Source: Paraperibacillus esterisolvens
GTDB taxonomy: Bacteria; Bacillota; Bacilli; Bacillales; DSM-1321
Assembly (NCBI RefSeq): GCF_046237625.1
Contig: NZ_CP143545.1
Coordinates: 2,666,001-2,730,000 of the forward strand
Reading direction: 5' to 3'
DNA: 64,000 nt
Shown here: one piece after another, positions 1 to 7,634 of the stretch
How positions within the stretch are numbered: position 1 is the stretch's first letter
Layout of the letters: every line of letters begins with the position of its first letter
Notes under the pieces: model-generated
What the model was told of the DNA's origin: nothing
What the model saw: the letters and a program-made list of their open reading frames with translations, nothing else
The model's database searches: none
Made by a program: the position numbers and the translations under genes

Positions 1-1548
1 CTGTGCTGCTTCTATTTTCTTTTTCGCCTGAATCAGTTCGGAATGCCGTCCCAGTTCCTTATCCAGCTTCAGCACTTTCTCATTCATCTTGCGCCTGGCA
101 GCTTCTGCAAATTTGTCTAAAAATGGTCGAATAGCAGATTTTGCTTCTTTTTTAAGACCATCTGCAAGCTCCTGGGTAAATACTAGCACATATTGCCCGG
201 TAATCTGGACCTGGCTCTTGACAGGCTCTTCCATGAGTGAATCAGGAATATCAATGGAAAAGGTCCGTGCCTTTTCTTCAAGCTCTCCATCAAATAGTTC
301 ATGTTCCTTAAGGATTGAGATGCAAAGCTCTTTAATATGTCTCTCAAGCTGTGATTCTGCCTTGTCTGTCAGATCCTTCTTGAGAGCCATGAATCTCGAT
401 TTTCTTTCCTGTTCTGTTTTGGACTTCGAGAAGAACATGCCGACCTTGAAGTCTTTTTTTGTAGACTCCAGATAAGATTCTGCCAGCGCCCTTGTGGAGG
501 CCGGCATGAGATAAGCATTATTCAGAATGGTCTGCAGCCGGCTGTTGAAAGCTGCCAGGGCCTCGCTGGCTGCCTGTTCCGCATTCTTTTTTTCACTTTC
601 AAGTTCTGCAGGATCTGTTAGAGTTCCATCTTGATCTGACTCGGTTTCACCGATTATTTTCTGCCAGGAAGAAAGTTCCCCTGACTTCTCCCTTCGAAGC
701 CAGGCCATATGCTCCCCTGCAATCTGGACAGCTGCCCTGCCTGCAGTATCAGGTTTTTGTTCCTGTTCAGAGAAATCCTTGATAAGCTCCTTCACCTTCT
801 CGAAATCATTTCTCGCAAGCCCCGGATTCTTTAAGGAGGTATAGAATATGGCATCAGGCTTCACATCCCAGCTTAAAAAGCTTTGTGATACAGAGTCTGC
901 AAACTCATCGAATGTCAGCTCCGTTTCATCATGCTTATCAATCTGATTAACAATCAGATAAAGCGTTTTCCCAGAGGCCGCCACATCTTTAGCGAATAGG
1001 AAATTTACTTCTGATTGGACATGATTGTAATCCATTACATAAAAAACAATATCAGCTAAATGGATAGCCTCTTCGGTAGAAGCTTTATGGGCATCATCCG
1101 CCGAATCAATCCCTGGAGTATCCATGATGGCACTGTTATTTTCCAGGGGAAAATCAGGGGTGCTGATTTCAATGGCAGAAATCTCATCCCCTTTTTTACA
1201 ATAGGACTTAACCATTCCGTAATCATAGGGTGCCGGATACAAAACCGGAGCACCTTCCCTAAAAAATACTTTGGCAGAGTCCCCGCCCTTGCTTATCTTT
1301 ACTATGTTGGCACTCGTTGGCACCGGACTGGAAGGCAGAAGCTCTTTTCCGAGCAATGCATTGATCATGCTGGATTTGCCCGCAGAAAAATGGCCGCAGA
1401 ATGCAATCAGCCGCTCGGAATTCCGCTCTTTATGAATTAAACTTTTCATTTTGGCTGCGCTGTCTGCATCCCCTGTCCTGCTGTATTTTAAATACAGTCC
1501 TCCAAGGACGGGCAGGAGGCTTTTTTGGCTGGTAATTATGTGTTTCAT
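1..1548 (-). CDS. dynA: Dynamin-like GTPase DynA, N-terminal 516 residues (3' end outside window)
   Basis: Large membrane-remodelling GTPase; in Bacillus subtilis DynA (YpbR) has two fused dynamin-like units and acts in membrane fusion and phage or antibiotic stress tolerance. The translated minus strand shows the P-loop GHFSAGKSS (residues 52-60), the switch motif DTPG (143-146) and the G4-like NQIDKHDE (201-208), followed by a long, highly charged helical region with coiled-coil character. The frame stays open to base 1, so the gene continues past the left edge. The start at 1548 is chosen for AAGGGG seven bases upstream of ATG; a later in-frame ATG lies at about residue 34. Only the first GTPase unit is visible, so the second unit is assumed from the family. 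Confidence 0.93.
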   Translation of the reverse strand, partial: MKHIITSQKSLLPVLGGLYLKYSRTGDADSAAKMKSLIHKERNSERLIAFCGHFSAGKSSMINALLGKELLPSSPVPTSANIVKISKGGDSAKVFFREGAPVLYPAPYDYGMVKSYCKKGDEISAIEISTPDFPLENNSAIMDTPGIDSADDAHKASTEEAIHLADIVFYVMDYNHVQSEVNFLFAKDVAASGKTLYLIVNQIDKHDETELTFDEFADSVSQSFLSWDVKPDAIFYTSLKNPGLARNDFEKVKELIKDFSEQEQKPDTAGRAAVQIAGEHMAWLRREKSGELSSWQKIIGETESDQDGTLTDPAELESEKKNAEQAASEALAAFNSRLQTILNNAYLMPASTRALAESYLESTKKDFKVGMFFSKSKTEQERKSRFMALKKDLTDKAESQLERHIKELCISILKEHELFDGELEEKARTFSIDIPDSLMEEPVKSQVQITGQYVLVFTQELADGLKKEAKSAIRPFLDKFAEAARRKMNEKVLKLDKELGRHSELIQAKKKIEAAQ

Positions 1549-1650
1549 CGTTAGTTCCCCTTGTCAGCTTGGCATTTGGAGTTCATATATTATTCATTTT
1601 AATCGAAATGATAAGAAAAAGAGTATCGAATTACTTAAAAAAAGAAAAAA

Positions 1651-1671
1651 CCAGGCAAAAATTTCACCTGG
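1651..1671 (-). terminator. Intrinsic terminator overlapping the end of the small membrane gene
   Basis: Read on the minus strand, CCAGG and CCTGG arms enclose an AT-rich loop and are followed by T6-C-T7 (1637-1650). The hairpin overlaps the stop codon of the 53-residue reading frame at 1664-1825, so it probably ends that transcript before dynA. Confidence 0.7.
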
Positions 1672-1825
1672 CGGATCCAATGGCTTCTAAACGGCCATTT
1701 CTATTTTTAGGTATCGCTGCCTTTTCGACTGACTTGGATTTGCGGGCAGGCTGGATATTACCCAGCACATGTTTAAGCACAAAGAGGTATGTAAATACCG
1801 CTGCCATTATGAAAAACCAGACCAT
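1664..1825 (-). CDS. Small single-pass membrane protein (53 aa), unknown function
   Basis: I read a 53-residue frame starting MVWFFIMAAVFTYLFVLKHV: an N-terminal hydrophobic segment (about residues 2-20) followed by a basic tail rich in Lys, Arg and Asn. GAGGTG lies seven bases before the ATG, and an intrinsic terminator coincides with the stop, both of which support a real gene. It sits between bpsB and dynA on the same strand. Upstream are an inverted repeat (1845-1875) and a Fur-like sequence (1889-1903). The family is not recognised; the position is that of short ypb genes in B. subtilis, but I do not assign one. Confidence 0.6.
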   Translation of the reverse strand: MVWFFIMAAVFTYLFVLKHVLGNIQPARKSKSVEKAAIPKNRNGRLEAIGSAR

Positions 1826-1844
1826 TAAGGTGCACCTCACTCAG

Positions 1845-1875
1845 CTAATTGAGAATAATATTCAAGCTCAATTAG
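1845..1875. promoter_or_regulatory. Inverted repeat upstream of the small membrane gene
   Basis: CTAATTGAG at 1845-1853 and CTCAATTAG at 1867-1875 form a perfect 9-bp inverted repeat with a 13-base AT-rich centre. It lies just upstream of the ribosome binding site of the gene starting at 1825. It could be an operator or a leader hairpin; no T-run follows it on the minus strand. Confidence 0.4.
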
Positions 1876-1888
1876 AATATAACAGAAA

Positions 1889-1903
1889 TGATAATCGTTT
1901 TCA
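1889..1903. promoter_or_regulatory. Possible Fur-like 7-1-7 box
   Basis: TGATAAT-C-GTTTTCA matches the 7-1-7 inverted repeat TGATAAT-n-ATTATCA at 12 of 14 positions. A further TGATATTATCA follows at 1906-1916. The two outer arms TGATAAT (1889) and ATTATCA (1910-1916) could instead form a weak terminator for bpsB. The operator reading is tentative. Confidence 0.3.
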
Positions 1904-1925
1904 ACTGATATTATCAGATAATTGC

Positions 1926-2486
1926 TTATATTTTCTCAGCAGAAGAATCAGTTGGCGAAAAAACTCTCCTATAATCGGTAAGGGACTTTAATGCTGCTTC
2001 TTCGGCAGGTATCCTGGTTTTCATCATCAAGATATTTAATAAGGTAAATAAAGAAGCGGTCCAAAAAGCATTAAAAATCAGGGGAATGACCAGCAGTTCC
2101 AGAGCTACAATCACATAATTAGGATGTTTCAAGAACCTGTAAGGTCCCTTTTTCACTACTTTTGCTCCCCTTACTACGATGATCTTCGTATTCCAGAACC
2201 TGCCAAGTGAGCGGAGCGCCCATATTCTTCCGGCCTGAAGGATCAAAAACAGGACAAACAGGAGCTTCCACTGGGGAGAAAGCTGGAAATTGCGGAGAAA
2301 GACCTCCAGGCTCAATGCGGCAAAAAAGGATGCATGCATGCCCACCATCCACGGGTAGTGGGCTGCACCAAATTCCTCCCCGCCCCGGCTTTTCATCCAT
2401 GTCTCATTCCGCTTCGCTACAACAAGCTCCAGAAGCCTCTGCAGGATAACAAGACCAAGAAAGAAAGCAAAGAACATCAGCTCCAC
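1926..2486 (-). CDS. bpsB: Isoprenylcysteine carboxyl methyltransferase family protein BpsB (YpbQ)
   Basis: Integral membrane methyltransferase of the ICMT family. In B. subtilis the homologue methylates alkylpyrones made by the type III polyketide synthase BpsA to give alkylpyrone methyl ethers. The 186-residue protein has several hydrophobic helices, the family motif RFLKHPNYV (117-125), which contributes to the S-adenosylmethionine site, and the conserved paired acids in RIPAEEAAL (158-166). The start overlaps the last 10 bases of bpsA, so the two are translationally coupled and form a two-gene operon. Substrate assignment is inferred from the pairing. Confidence 0.88.
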   Translation of the reverse strand: MELMFFAFFLGLVILQRLLELVVAKRNETWMKSRGGEEFGAAHYPWMVGMHASFFAALSLEVFLRNFQLSPQWKLLFVLFLILQAGRIWALRSLGRFWNTKIIVVRGAKVVKKGPYRFLKHPNYVIVALELLVIPLIFNAFWTASLFTLLNILMMKTRIPAEEAALKSLTDYRRVFSPTDSSAEKI

Positions 2487-3565
2487 CTCATCAGGAGGAG
2501 TTCAGATGAAAATCCCGGGCCAAGCGCAGCGGCCAGGCCCAGCTCCCCTTCATCTGCCTCTGATTCCATGAACCTTTTTAACACATATAAAATGGTAGCT
2601 GAAGACATATTGCCGTGCTCCCTCAGGACCTCAAGAGACAGCCGTGTCTTTTCCTCTGTAAAGCCAAGGGACTTCTCATATGCGTCTAAGACCTTTCTGC
2701 CGCCCGGGTGGGCTACAAAATGCTCGATATCTCCCAGCTGCAGATGCTGGCTACCAAGGAATTTTTCTACGTTCGGTTTCAGCCAGTTCTCAATCAGGGT
2801 TGGGATATCTTTTGAGAAGATAACATATAACCCATCATCTTTTACGTCCCAGCCCATTACATCGAGTGAATCCCCAAGAAGTGTAGATTGGGAAGCAAGC
2901 AGTTCCGGAGTTGACTTTCGTTTCTTTTCTTTCAGAAGATGGGATTCCTCCCCGCTCACCAGGGCACAGGCAATTCCATCAGCAAAAATCGATGTTCCTA
3001 CAAGGTTGCTCTTTGAGCGGTCATCCTTTTGGAAGGTCAGGCTGCATAATTCAATGGCAAGGACGAGTACATTGGATTTTGGGTATGCCCTGCAATAATC
3101 AAGCGCGCGTGAAAGGCCTGCTGCCCCTCCTGCACACCCCAGGCCCCAAATGGGAATTCTTTTAGTATGCGGGCTGAATGGAAGCTTGTTCATAATGCGG
3201 GCATCAATAGTGGGAGTCGCCATGCCTGTACTTGAGATGAGGATGATTGCATCTATCTCCTCTTCGCTGACCGTCCTTTTTAGAAAATCACCGCTTGACA
3301 GGCACTTTTGTATAGCTGCAGCCCCGTGCTCCACGGATTGCTGGATGTATGTATTATTCTTTTCTTCAAGCGAATGGTGTTCCTTGAACCAATCAAGGCC
3401 GCATGCAAAATTCCGCTTTTCTATCTGTCCATTGACGAAGACTTTTAGCAGCCTGTCAATATCCCGGAAGGATTGGCCAAACATTTCACGTGCAAAATCC
3501 ATTACAGTTTCCTGATTTATTTCATATGGAAGCTCAATGTCCGATATGGATAATATATGGGCCAC
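2477..3565 (-). CDS. bpsA: Type III polyketide synthase BpsA (chalcone synthase-like)
   Basis: Chalcone/stilbene-synthase family enzyme that extends long-chain acyl-CoA with malonyl-CoA to form alkylpyrones in B. subtilis. The catalytic triad is visible: Cys144 in GLGCAGGAAG, His286 in FVAHPGGRK and Asn319 in EHGNMSSAT. Length (362 aa) is close to the B. subtilis protein. It overlaps bpsB downstream. The product in this organism is inferred; chain length and number of extensions cannot be read from sequence. Confidence 0.93.
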   Translation of the reverse strand: MAHILSISDIELPYEINQETVMDFAREMFGQSFRDIDRLLKVFVNGQIEKRNFACGLDWFKEHHSLEEKNNTYIQQSVEHGAAAIQKCLSSGDFLKRTVSEEEIDAIILISSTGMATPTIDARIMNKLPFSPHTKRIPIWGLGCAGGAAGLSRALDYCRAYPKSNVLVLAIELCSLTFQKDDRSKSNLVGTSIFADGIACALVSGEESHLLKEKKRKSTPELLASQSTLLGDSLDVMGWDVKDDGLYVIFSKDIPTLIENWLKPNVEKFLGSQHLQLGDIEHFVAHPGGRKVLDAYEKSLGFTEEKTRLSLEVLREHGNMSSATILYVLKRFMESEADEGELGLAAALGPGFSSELLLMRWS

Positions 3566-3634
3566 AAGATCACTCTCACTCTCTATAATATGTACTTTGT
3601 TCCAGCCTGAAAAACTTATTCAAAAAAGCATAAA

Positions 3635-3677
3635 AAAAGGGTAAACGAAGGGGATGCTCCCCTTCGTTTACCCTTTA
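3635..3677 (-). terminator. Strong terminator after the SDR gene
   Basis: A long near-perfect hairpin with GGGTAAACGAAGGGG and its complement as arms, followed on the minus strand by a T7 run. It lies between the SDR stop (3688) and the bpsA start (3565), so it separates the two transcription units. Confidence 0.8.
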
Positions 3678-3687
3678 CCTCCGTTAT

Positions 3688-4458
3688 TTAAAACCCTTGA
3701 ATCGTCATGCCCCCATCAACAAACAGCGTCTGCCCGGTAATATACGCTGCCGCATCGGATGCAAGGAACACAGCCGGCCCTGCCAGCTCCTCAAGTTCCC
3801 CGATCCGTTTCATAGGGGTTACATCAAGGATTTCCTGCACATATTTTTCATCCTGAAGCAGCTTTTCCGTAAGAGGCGTTTTGAAGTACCATGGCCCCAG
3901 ACTGTTGACCCGGATATTATGCCTGCCCCACTCCAGTGCCAGCACTTTTGTCATCTGGATCATAGCCGCTTTGGTAGCGGCGTAAACCACTCCTGTCCTT
4001 AGTGCCACATGCCCCGCCACCGAAGAGACTGATATGATTGAGCCTCCGTTTCCAGCTTCGACCATATGCCTGCCCGCTTCCCGGGACATCATGAAGGCAG
4101 ATTTAAGATTTGTGTCCATAATCGTTTTCCATTCTTCTTCCGTGACATCCAGCGCCTTAGACCTAATGTTCATGCCGGCATTGTTCACAAGGATATCAAT
4201 GGCAGCTTCTTTTTTTACGGATGCAGCAGCCTTTTCAATCTGCTCTACATCTGTAAGATCTGTTACAATCGGGAACGCCTTGGCTCCAAATCCTTCAACA
4301 ATATGAGCAGTCTCCTCAAGGTCGGCCCCAGTTCTGGCCAGGAGCGCTACATCTGCACCTGCTTCAGCGAATGCTGCTGCAATGGCCCGGCCGATTCCAC
4401 GGCCGGCCCCTGTTACTATAGCTGTTTTTCCCTCTAGCGAAAATGACGGCAAATACAT
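3688..4458 (-). CDS. Short-chain dehydrogenase/reductase (SDR) family oxidoreductase
   Basis: NAD(P)-dependent classical SDR of 256 residues. The nucleotide-binding TGAGRGIG motif is at 16-23, the NNAG structural motif at 92-95, and the catalytic Ser in ISVSS (about 145), Tyr159 and Lys163 in YAATK are all present. The C-terminal half (DGGMTIQGF) is typical of FabG or glucose-dehydrogenase-like members. It is a single gene with its own terminator and an AAAGGGG ribosome binding site. The substrate cannot be deduced; FabG-type 3-oxoacyl reduction and sugar or polyol oxidation are both possible. Confidence 0.9.
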   Translation of the reverse strand: MYLPSFSLEGKTAIVTGAGRGIGRAIAAAFAEAGADVALLARTGADLEETAHIVEGFGAKAFPIVTDLTDVEQIEKAAASVKKEAAIDILVNNAGMNIRSKALDVTEEEWKTIMDTNLKSAFMMSREAGRHMVEAGNGGSIISVSSVAGHVALRTGVVYAATKAAMIQMTKVLALEWGRHNIRVNSLGPWYFKTPLTEKLLQDEKYVQEILDVTPMKRIGELEELAGPAVFLASDAAAYITGQTLFVDGGMTIQGF

Positions 4459-4573
4459 CGGGTGGATTCCCCTTTACATTTTATTACTTTAAACATACGA
4501 CACAATGGCCGCGTTCGTAAAGGATTCCAGCGCTTCATCCCGACAATTTTTCCATTTGTATGTAAACACAGGA

Positions 4574-4702
4574 TTATTCCCGTTTTTTCCCGCCCGACTG
4601 GACCTCTATGATAATCGGCTTCATTTCTGACCGTCCACAGAATTCACAGATTTCTGCCTTTGAATAAATTGCACGGCAGTGCTCACAATATTTTTTTTGC
4701 AT
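4574..4702 (-). CDS. Tiny zinc-ribbon-like protein (42 aa)
   Basis: A 42-residue frame starting MQKKYCEHCRAIYSKAEICE, with two CxxC pairs (Cys6/Cys9 and Cys19/Cys22), the spacing of a minimal zinc ribbon, and a basic C-terminus. An in-frame stop lies just upstream, so the ATG at 4702 is the only start. The ribosome binding site is weak (AGGAAAG 12 bases away, GAAGCGG adjacent). It lies alone between the SDR gene and the divergent GIY-YIG gene. The function is unknown; zinc binding is inferred from the cysteine spacing. Confidence 0.5.
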   Translation of the reverse strand: MQKKYCEHCRAIYSKAEICEFCGRSEMKPIIIEVQSGGKKRE

Positions 4703-4859
4703 ACCGCTTCACATCTTTCCTTTGCATAATTATATTATTCTATTCGGCTTCTTTCATAAGTTGCCAAACGTTTTTAATTATTTTACTCCGAGTTATCTTG
4801 ACGTGTATGGGCAAAAATAAGAAAGAAATGTAGGCAATCATACAAACATTCGTGGATAT

Positions 4860-4893
4860 TATCCCTGACCTGTGATACCATTTATCCCTGACT
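4860..4893 (+). promoter_or_regulatory. Direct repeat upstream of the GIY-YIG gene
   Basis: TATCCCTGAC occurs twice, at 4860-4869 and 4884-4893, 24 bases apart, ending 22 bases before the GTG start. The spacing is slightly over two helical turns, which would suit cooperative protein binding, but no matching regulator is recognised. Confidence 0.35.
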
Positions 4894-4914
4894 AATAGTG
4901 AGGAAGTGTTAATT

Positions 4915-5277
4915 GTGATCAAAATAGAAATGCCTGATACCGACCTTTCCATAACGAAGCCGAATAAGCCGAATCCTGAATTAAGCAATATTTATGGATT
5001 TGAGGATTTCCACAAAATCCCTCGGGACAAGGGCGGAATCTTTATGTTTTACAACATCAATGATGAACTCCTTTTTGTAGGAAAGGCCAGAAAGCTAAGA
5101 CAAAGAATTAAGAAGCATTTTGAAGATACTGTATCACCTATCAAAAATCACCGCGATGAAGTCTACACGATTGACATCTCTTATGTGGAAGATCCAATGG
5201 AAAGAGAAATTTATGAGACCTTCATCGTGAACAGGCTGCAGGCTAAATACAACATAGACAAGGCGTTTTTCAGATAG
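4915..5277 (+). CDS. Stand-alone GIY-YIG nuclease domain protein
   Basis: A 120-residue protein carrying a UvrC-N-like GIY-YIG domain. The two short motifs read GIF (41-43) and FVG (54-56); the conserved Arg lies in LRQRIKKH (61-68), the metal-binding Glu is Glu101 and the conserved Asn is Asn113. All key positions of the fold are therefore present although both tyrosines of the name motif are Phe. The GTG at 4915 is preferred over the GTG at 4906 because AGGAAG lies eight bases before it. Homologues are often labelled nucleotide excision repair endonuclease, but a repair role is only inferred. Confidence 0.82.
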   Translation: MIKIEMPDTDLSITKPNKPNPELSNIYGFEDFHKIPRDKGGIFMFYNINDELLFVGKARKLRQRIKKHFEDTVSPIKNHRDEVYTIDISYVEDPMEREIYETFIVNRLQAKYNIDKAFFR

Positions 5278-5312
5278 GAGTCTTCGCAAAAATTGTGGCT
5301 GCTGAATAAAAT

Positions 5313-5437
5313 GTTGATTTCCGCTGCAGGTACTCGCGGACCTTAGGGGCGGGCGGTGAGCCTCCTCGGCTTTGCCTGCGGGGTCTCACCTGTCCCGCTG
5401 CTCCCGCAGGAGTCTCGCACCTTCCGCTCCAATCAAC
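5313..5437. repeat. Dispersed intergenic repeat, copy A (most complete)
   Basis: About 125 bases bounded by GTTGATT and its complement AATCAAC. It is rich in internal palindromes: GGTGAG with CTCACC, CCTGCGGG with CCCGCAGG, and GAGCC with GGCT. It is much more GC-rich than its flanks. Related truncated pieces occur near 20590, 22480 and 52870. From memory this resembles a short non-coding repeat common between Bacillaceae genes, but no database was searched. Confidence 0.75.
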
Positions 5438-5508
5438 TCTGTTTAAGAATTAAATCTCCACACATAACTAAATAGAACATTTTTAGAAAAGAACCTTCAG
5501 ATAATAAG

Positions 5509-5587
5509 AAAAGACTGTCTAGTGTATAACTGTCCCTCTGCCGCTCTCCGGGCAAATCAGGGACCGTTCCACTCGGGACAGTCTTTT
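5509..5587. terminator. Nested-hairpin bidirectional terminator at the pbuX end
   Basis: Outer arms AAAAGACTGTC (5509-5519) and GACAGTCTTTT (5577-5587) are perfectly complementary. Inside, AACTGTCCCT (5528-5537) and AGGGACCGTT (5559-5568) pair with one mismatch. T-runs flank the outer stem on both strands. It lies directly after the pbuX stop (5594) and faces the end of the GIY-YIG unit. Confidence 0.65.
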
Positions 5588-5593
5588 TTGAAT

Positions 5594-6910
5594 TTAAGAT
5601 ACTTTTTGACTTTTCAGCAATGCTGGCAGTACTCTTTTTTTATTTATCCCGGGAAGTACATTAAATATAATGTTCAAGAAGATGGCAGAGAGGCTTCCAA
5701 TTACAATCCCGCTCTCTGTCAGGATCTTCATTGCACCCGGCATTTGGGCAAACAGTTCCGGCACAGCTGTCACACCAAGGCCCATCCCGACAGAACAGGC
5801 AATGATGAGCAGGTTTTCCTGCCTTGCAAATTCAATCCTGCTGAGCATTTTGATTCCTGATGCTATGACCATTCCGAACATGGCCACCATCGCACCCCCC
5901 AGGACAGCCGAAGGAATGATTGTGGTAAGTGCCCCCACCTTTGGCACCAATCCTAAAAACACCAGCATGCCCCCTGTTACATAGATGACGTTCCGCGTTT
6001 TGACACCGGACATCTGAATAAGGCCGACATTCTGCGAGAATGTTGTATAAGGGAATGCATTGAAAACACCGCCGATGACGCTTGCCAGGCCCTCTGCCCG
6101 GTAGCCTTTAGCCAGCTTTTCCTCAGTAATCTTCTTTTCAGTGATATCTCCAAGCGCAAAATAGGTTCCTGTTGATTCAACCAGACTGACTATTGCCACA
6201 AGGCACATGGTCAGGATTGGAGTCAGTTCAAAGACGGGTGCGGAAAAATGAAAGGGTTCCACTAAATGAAACCATGAAGCTGACTCAACTGCCGAAAAAT
6301 CAACCTTGCCCATGAATGATGCTGAAATTGTGCCGACTAACAGGCCGGCTAATATGGATATTGACCGGACAAAACCGGTGAAGAATTTATAAATCAAAAT
6401 AATAAGCAGCAGCGTTCCAAAACCCAGCGCGATATTGCTTAAAGAACCAAAATCCTTGGCGCCCTGTCCTCCGGCCAGATTGTTCATGGCAACTGGTATG
6501 AGAGTGATGCCTATAATGGTGACTACAGAACCGGTGACGACAGGCGGGAAGAATTTCACGAGCCTTCCAAACAAACCGCTGATCAGAATGACAAAACCAC
6601 CTGATGCAATGACTGCGCCATAGATGGCACCGATTCCGTGCTGGCCGCCAATCGCAATCATGGGAGCCACTGCTGTGAACGTACAGCCGAGCACGACAGG
6701 GAGGCCAATACCGAAGAAGCGGTTCTGCCAGACCTGAAGGAGCGTTGCAATCCCGCACATTAGAATATCGACAGAGACAAGATAGGTTAGATCATTCCCC
6801 TTAAGACCCATTGCGCCCCCGACGATTAGCGGCACAATCACAGCACCCGCATACATGGCCAGAACATGTTGAATTCCCAGTGATGTTAATTTAATTCCCG
6901 AATTTTTCAT
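5594..6910 (-). CDS. pbuX: Xanthine permease PbuX
   Basis: Nucleobase:cation symporter of the NCS2 family that imports xanthine across the cytoplasmic membrane. The 438-residue protein is hydrophobic throughout, with about 12-14 membrane segments and the family signature QNVGLIQMSGVKTR. Its start overlaps the xpt stop by 4 bases (6907-6910), and the pair lies under the guanine riboswitch, as in B. subtilis. The riboswitch and xpt linkage strongly favours xanthine over uracil or urate as substrate. Confidence 0.95.
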   Translation of the reverse strand: MKNSGIKLTSLGIQHVLAMYAGAVIVPLIVGGAMGLKGNDLTYLVSVDILMCGIATLLQVWQNRFFGIGLPVVLGCTFTAVAPMIAIGGQHGIGAIYGAVIASGGFVILISGLFGRLVKFFPPVVTGSVVTIIGITLIPVAMNNLAGGQGAKDFGSLSNIALGFGTLLLIILIYKFFTGFVRSISILAGLLVGTISASFMGKVDFSAVESASWFHLVEPFHFSAPVFELTPILTMCLVAIVSLVESTGTYFALGDITEKKITEEKLAKGYRAEGLASVIGGVFNAFPYTTFSQNVGLIQMSGVKTRNVIYVTGGMLVFLGLVPKVGALTTIIPSAVLGGAMVAMFGMVIASGIKMLSRIEFARQENLLIIACSVGMGLGVTAVPELFAQMPGAMKILTESGIVIGSLSAIFLNIIFNVLPGINKKRVLPALLKSQKVS

Positions 6911-7503
6911 AAGCTGCTTACCTCCCTTATTTCTTCATCAAATTGTATGTTCCCACATGAAAGGGATTTGATCACTGCCAGTGACTCCAGCCTGATCCCT
7001 TTTTCCCTGAGAAGCCTGCTGCCATCTTGGAATCCCTTTTCGATAACAATGCCGGCTCCCGCAACGGTGGCTCCAGCTGCCCGGACCAGCTCATTAAGTC
7101 CCAGGGCAGCCTGGCCATTCGCCAGGAAATCATCAATAATTAAAACCCTGTCTTTAGCTTTCAGAAATTTAGAAGAAACAGAGATTTCATAATGCTCCTG
7201 CTTTGTGAAAGAATAGACCGGAGCCGTAAGCAATTCATCCGTTAACGTGACAGATTTCCGTTTCCTCGCAAAGATCATAGGGACGTTCAGGCATAGAGCG
7301 GTCATGATTCCTGGACCAATACCGGAGGATTCAATCGTCAATACGGCCGTGATTCCATCATCTTTGAATCTTTCAGCAAATTCCCCGCCAATTTTCTGCA
7401 TTAATACGGGATCCATTTGATGGTTCAGGAAAGAATCCACCTTCAGTACTTCAGCGGATAAAACCATACCTTCTTCTAAAATCTTTTCTTTTAACTCTTT
7501 CAT
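6907..7503 (-). CDS. xpt: Xanthine phosphoribosyltransferase Xpt
   Basis: Purine salvage enzyme converting xanthine and PRPP to XMP. The 198-residue protein carries the PRPP-binding motif VLIIDDFLANGQA (about 124-136), followed by the typical small-residue loop. Start 7503 is chosen because AGGGAGG precedes it and the length then matches B. subtilis Xpt (194 aa); a longer upstream frame would run into the riboswitch expression platform. Translation is coupled to pbuX by a 4-base overlap. Regulation by guanine through the upstream aptamer is inferred from sequence. Confidence 0.96.
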   Translation of the reverse strand: MKELKEKILEEGMVLSAEVLKVDSFLNHQMDPVLMQKIGGEFAERFKDDGITAVLTIESSGIGPGIMTALCLNVPMIFARKRKSVTLTDELLTAPVYSFTKQEHYEISVSSKFLKAKDRVLIIDDFLANGQAALGLNELVRAAGATVAGAGIVIEKGFQDGSRLLREKGIRLESLAVIKSLSCGNIQFDEEIREVSSL

Positions 7504-7546
7504 ACAAAAAAGACCTCCCTGGTTGTAAATCCTGCCTCCATACAAA

Positions 7547-7596
7547 AAGGCCTAAATGCAGCCGCTTCACAGAGTGAGGCAGTGCACTTAAGCCTT
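7547..7596 (-). terminator. Riboswitch expression-platform terminator upstream of xpt
   Basis: On the minus strand AAGGCTTAAGTGCA and TGCATTTAGGCCTT form an imperfect stem enclosing a 20-base loop, followed by TTTTTG. It lies between the purine aptamer and the xpt ribosome binding site, the expected place for ligand-dependent termination. Confidence 0.7.
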
Positions 7597-7634
7597 AAAA
7601 ATGCTAAAGACAAATAAAGTACAGACATTGCCCA

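Larger units (their letters stand above)
5278..5593. other. Gene-free interval holding a dispersed repeat and a terminator
   Basis: The 316 bases between the GIY-YIG stop and the pbuX stop contain the complete copy of a GC-rich dispersed repeat (5313-5437) and a nested hairpin terminator (5509-5587). I see no coding frame with a ribosome binding site. Confidence 0.7.

Noticed and set aside
1569..1991. 140-residue plus-strand frame
   Set aside because: It spans a terminator, a minus-strand micro-gene and the bpsB end, and its predicted protein has no family traits.
2334..3098. 254-residue plus-strand frame over bpsA/bpsB
   Set aside because: Shadow of two well-supported overlapping minus-strand genes.
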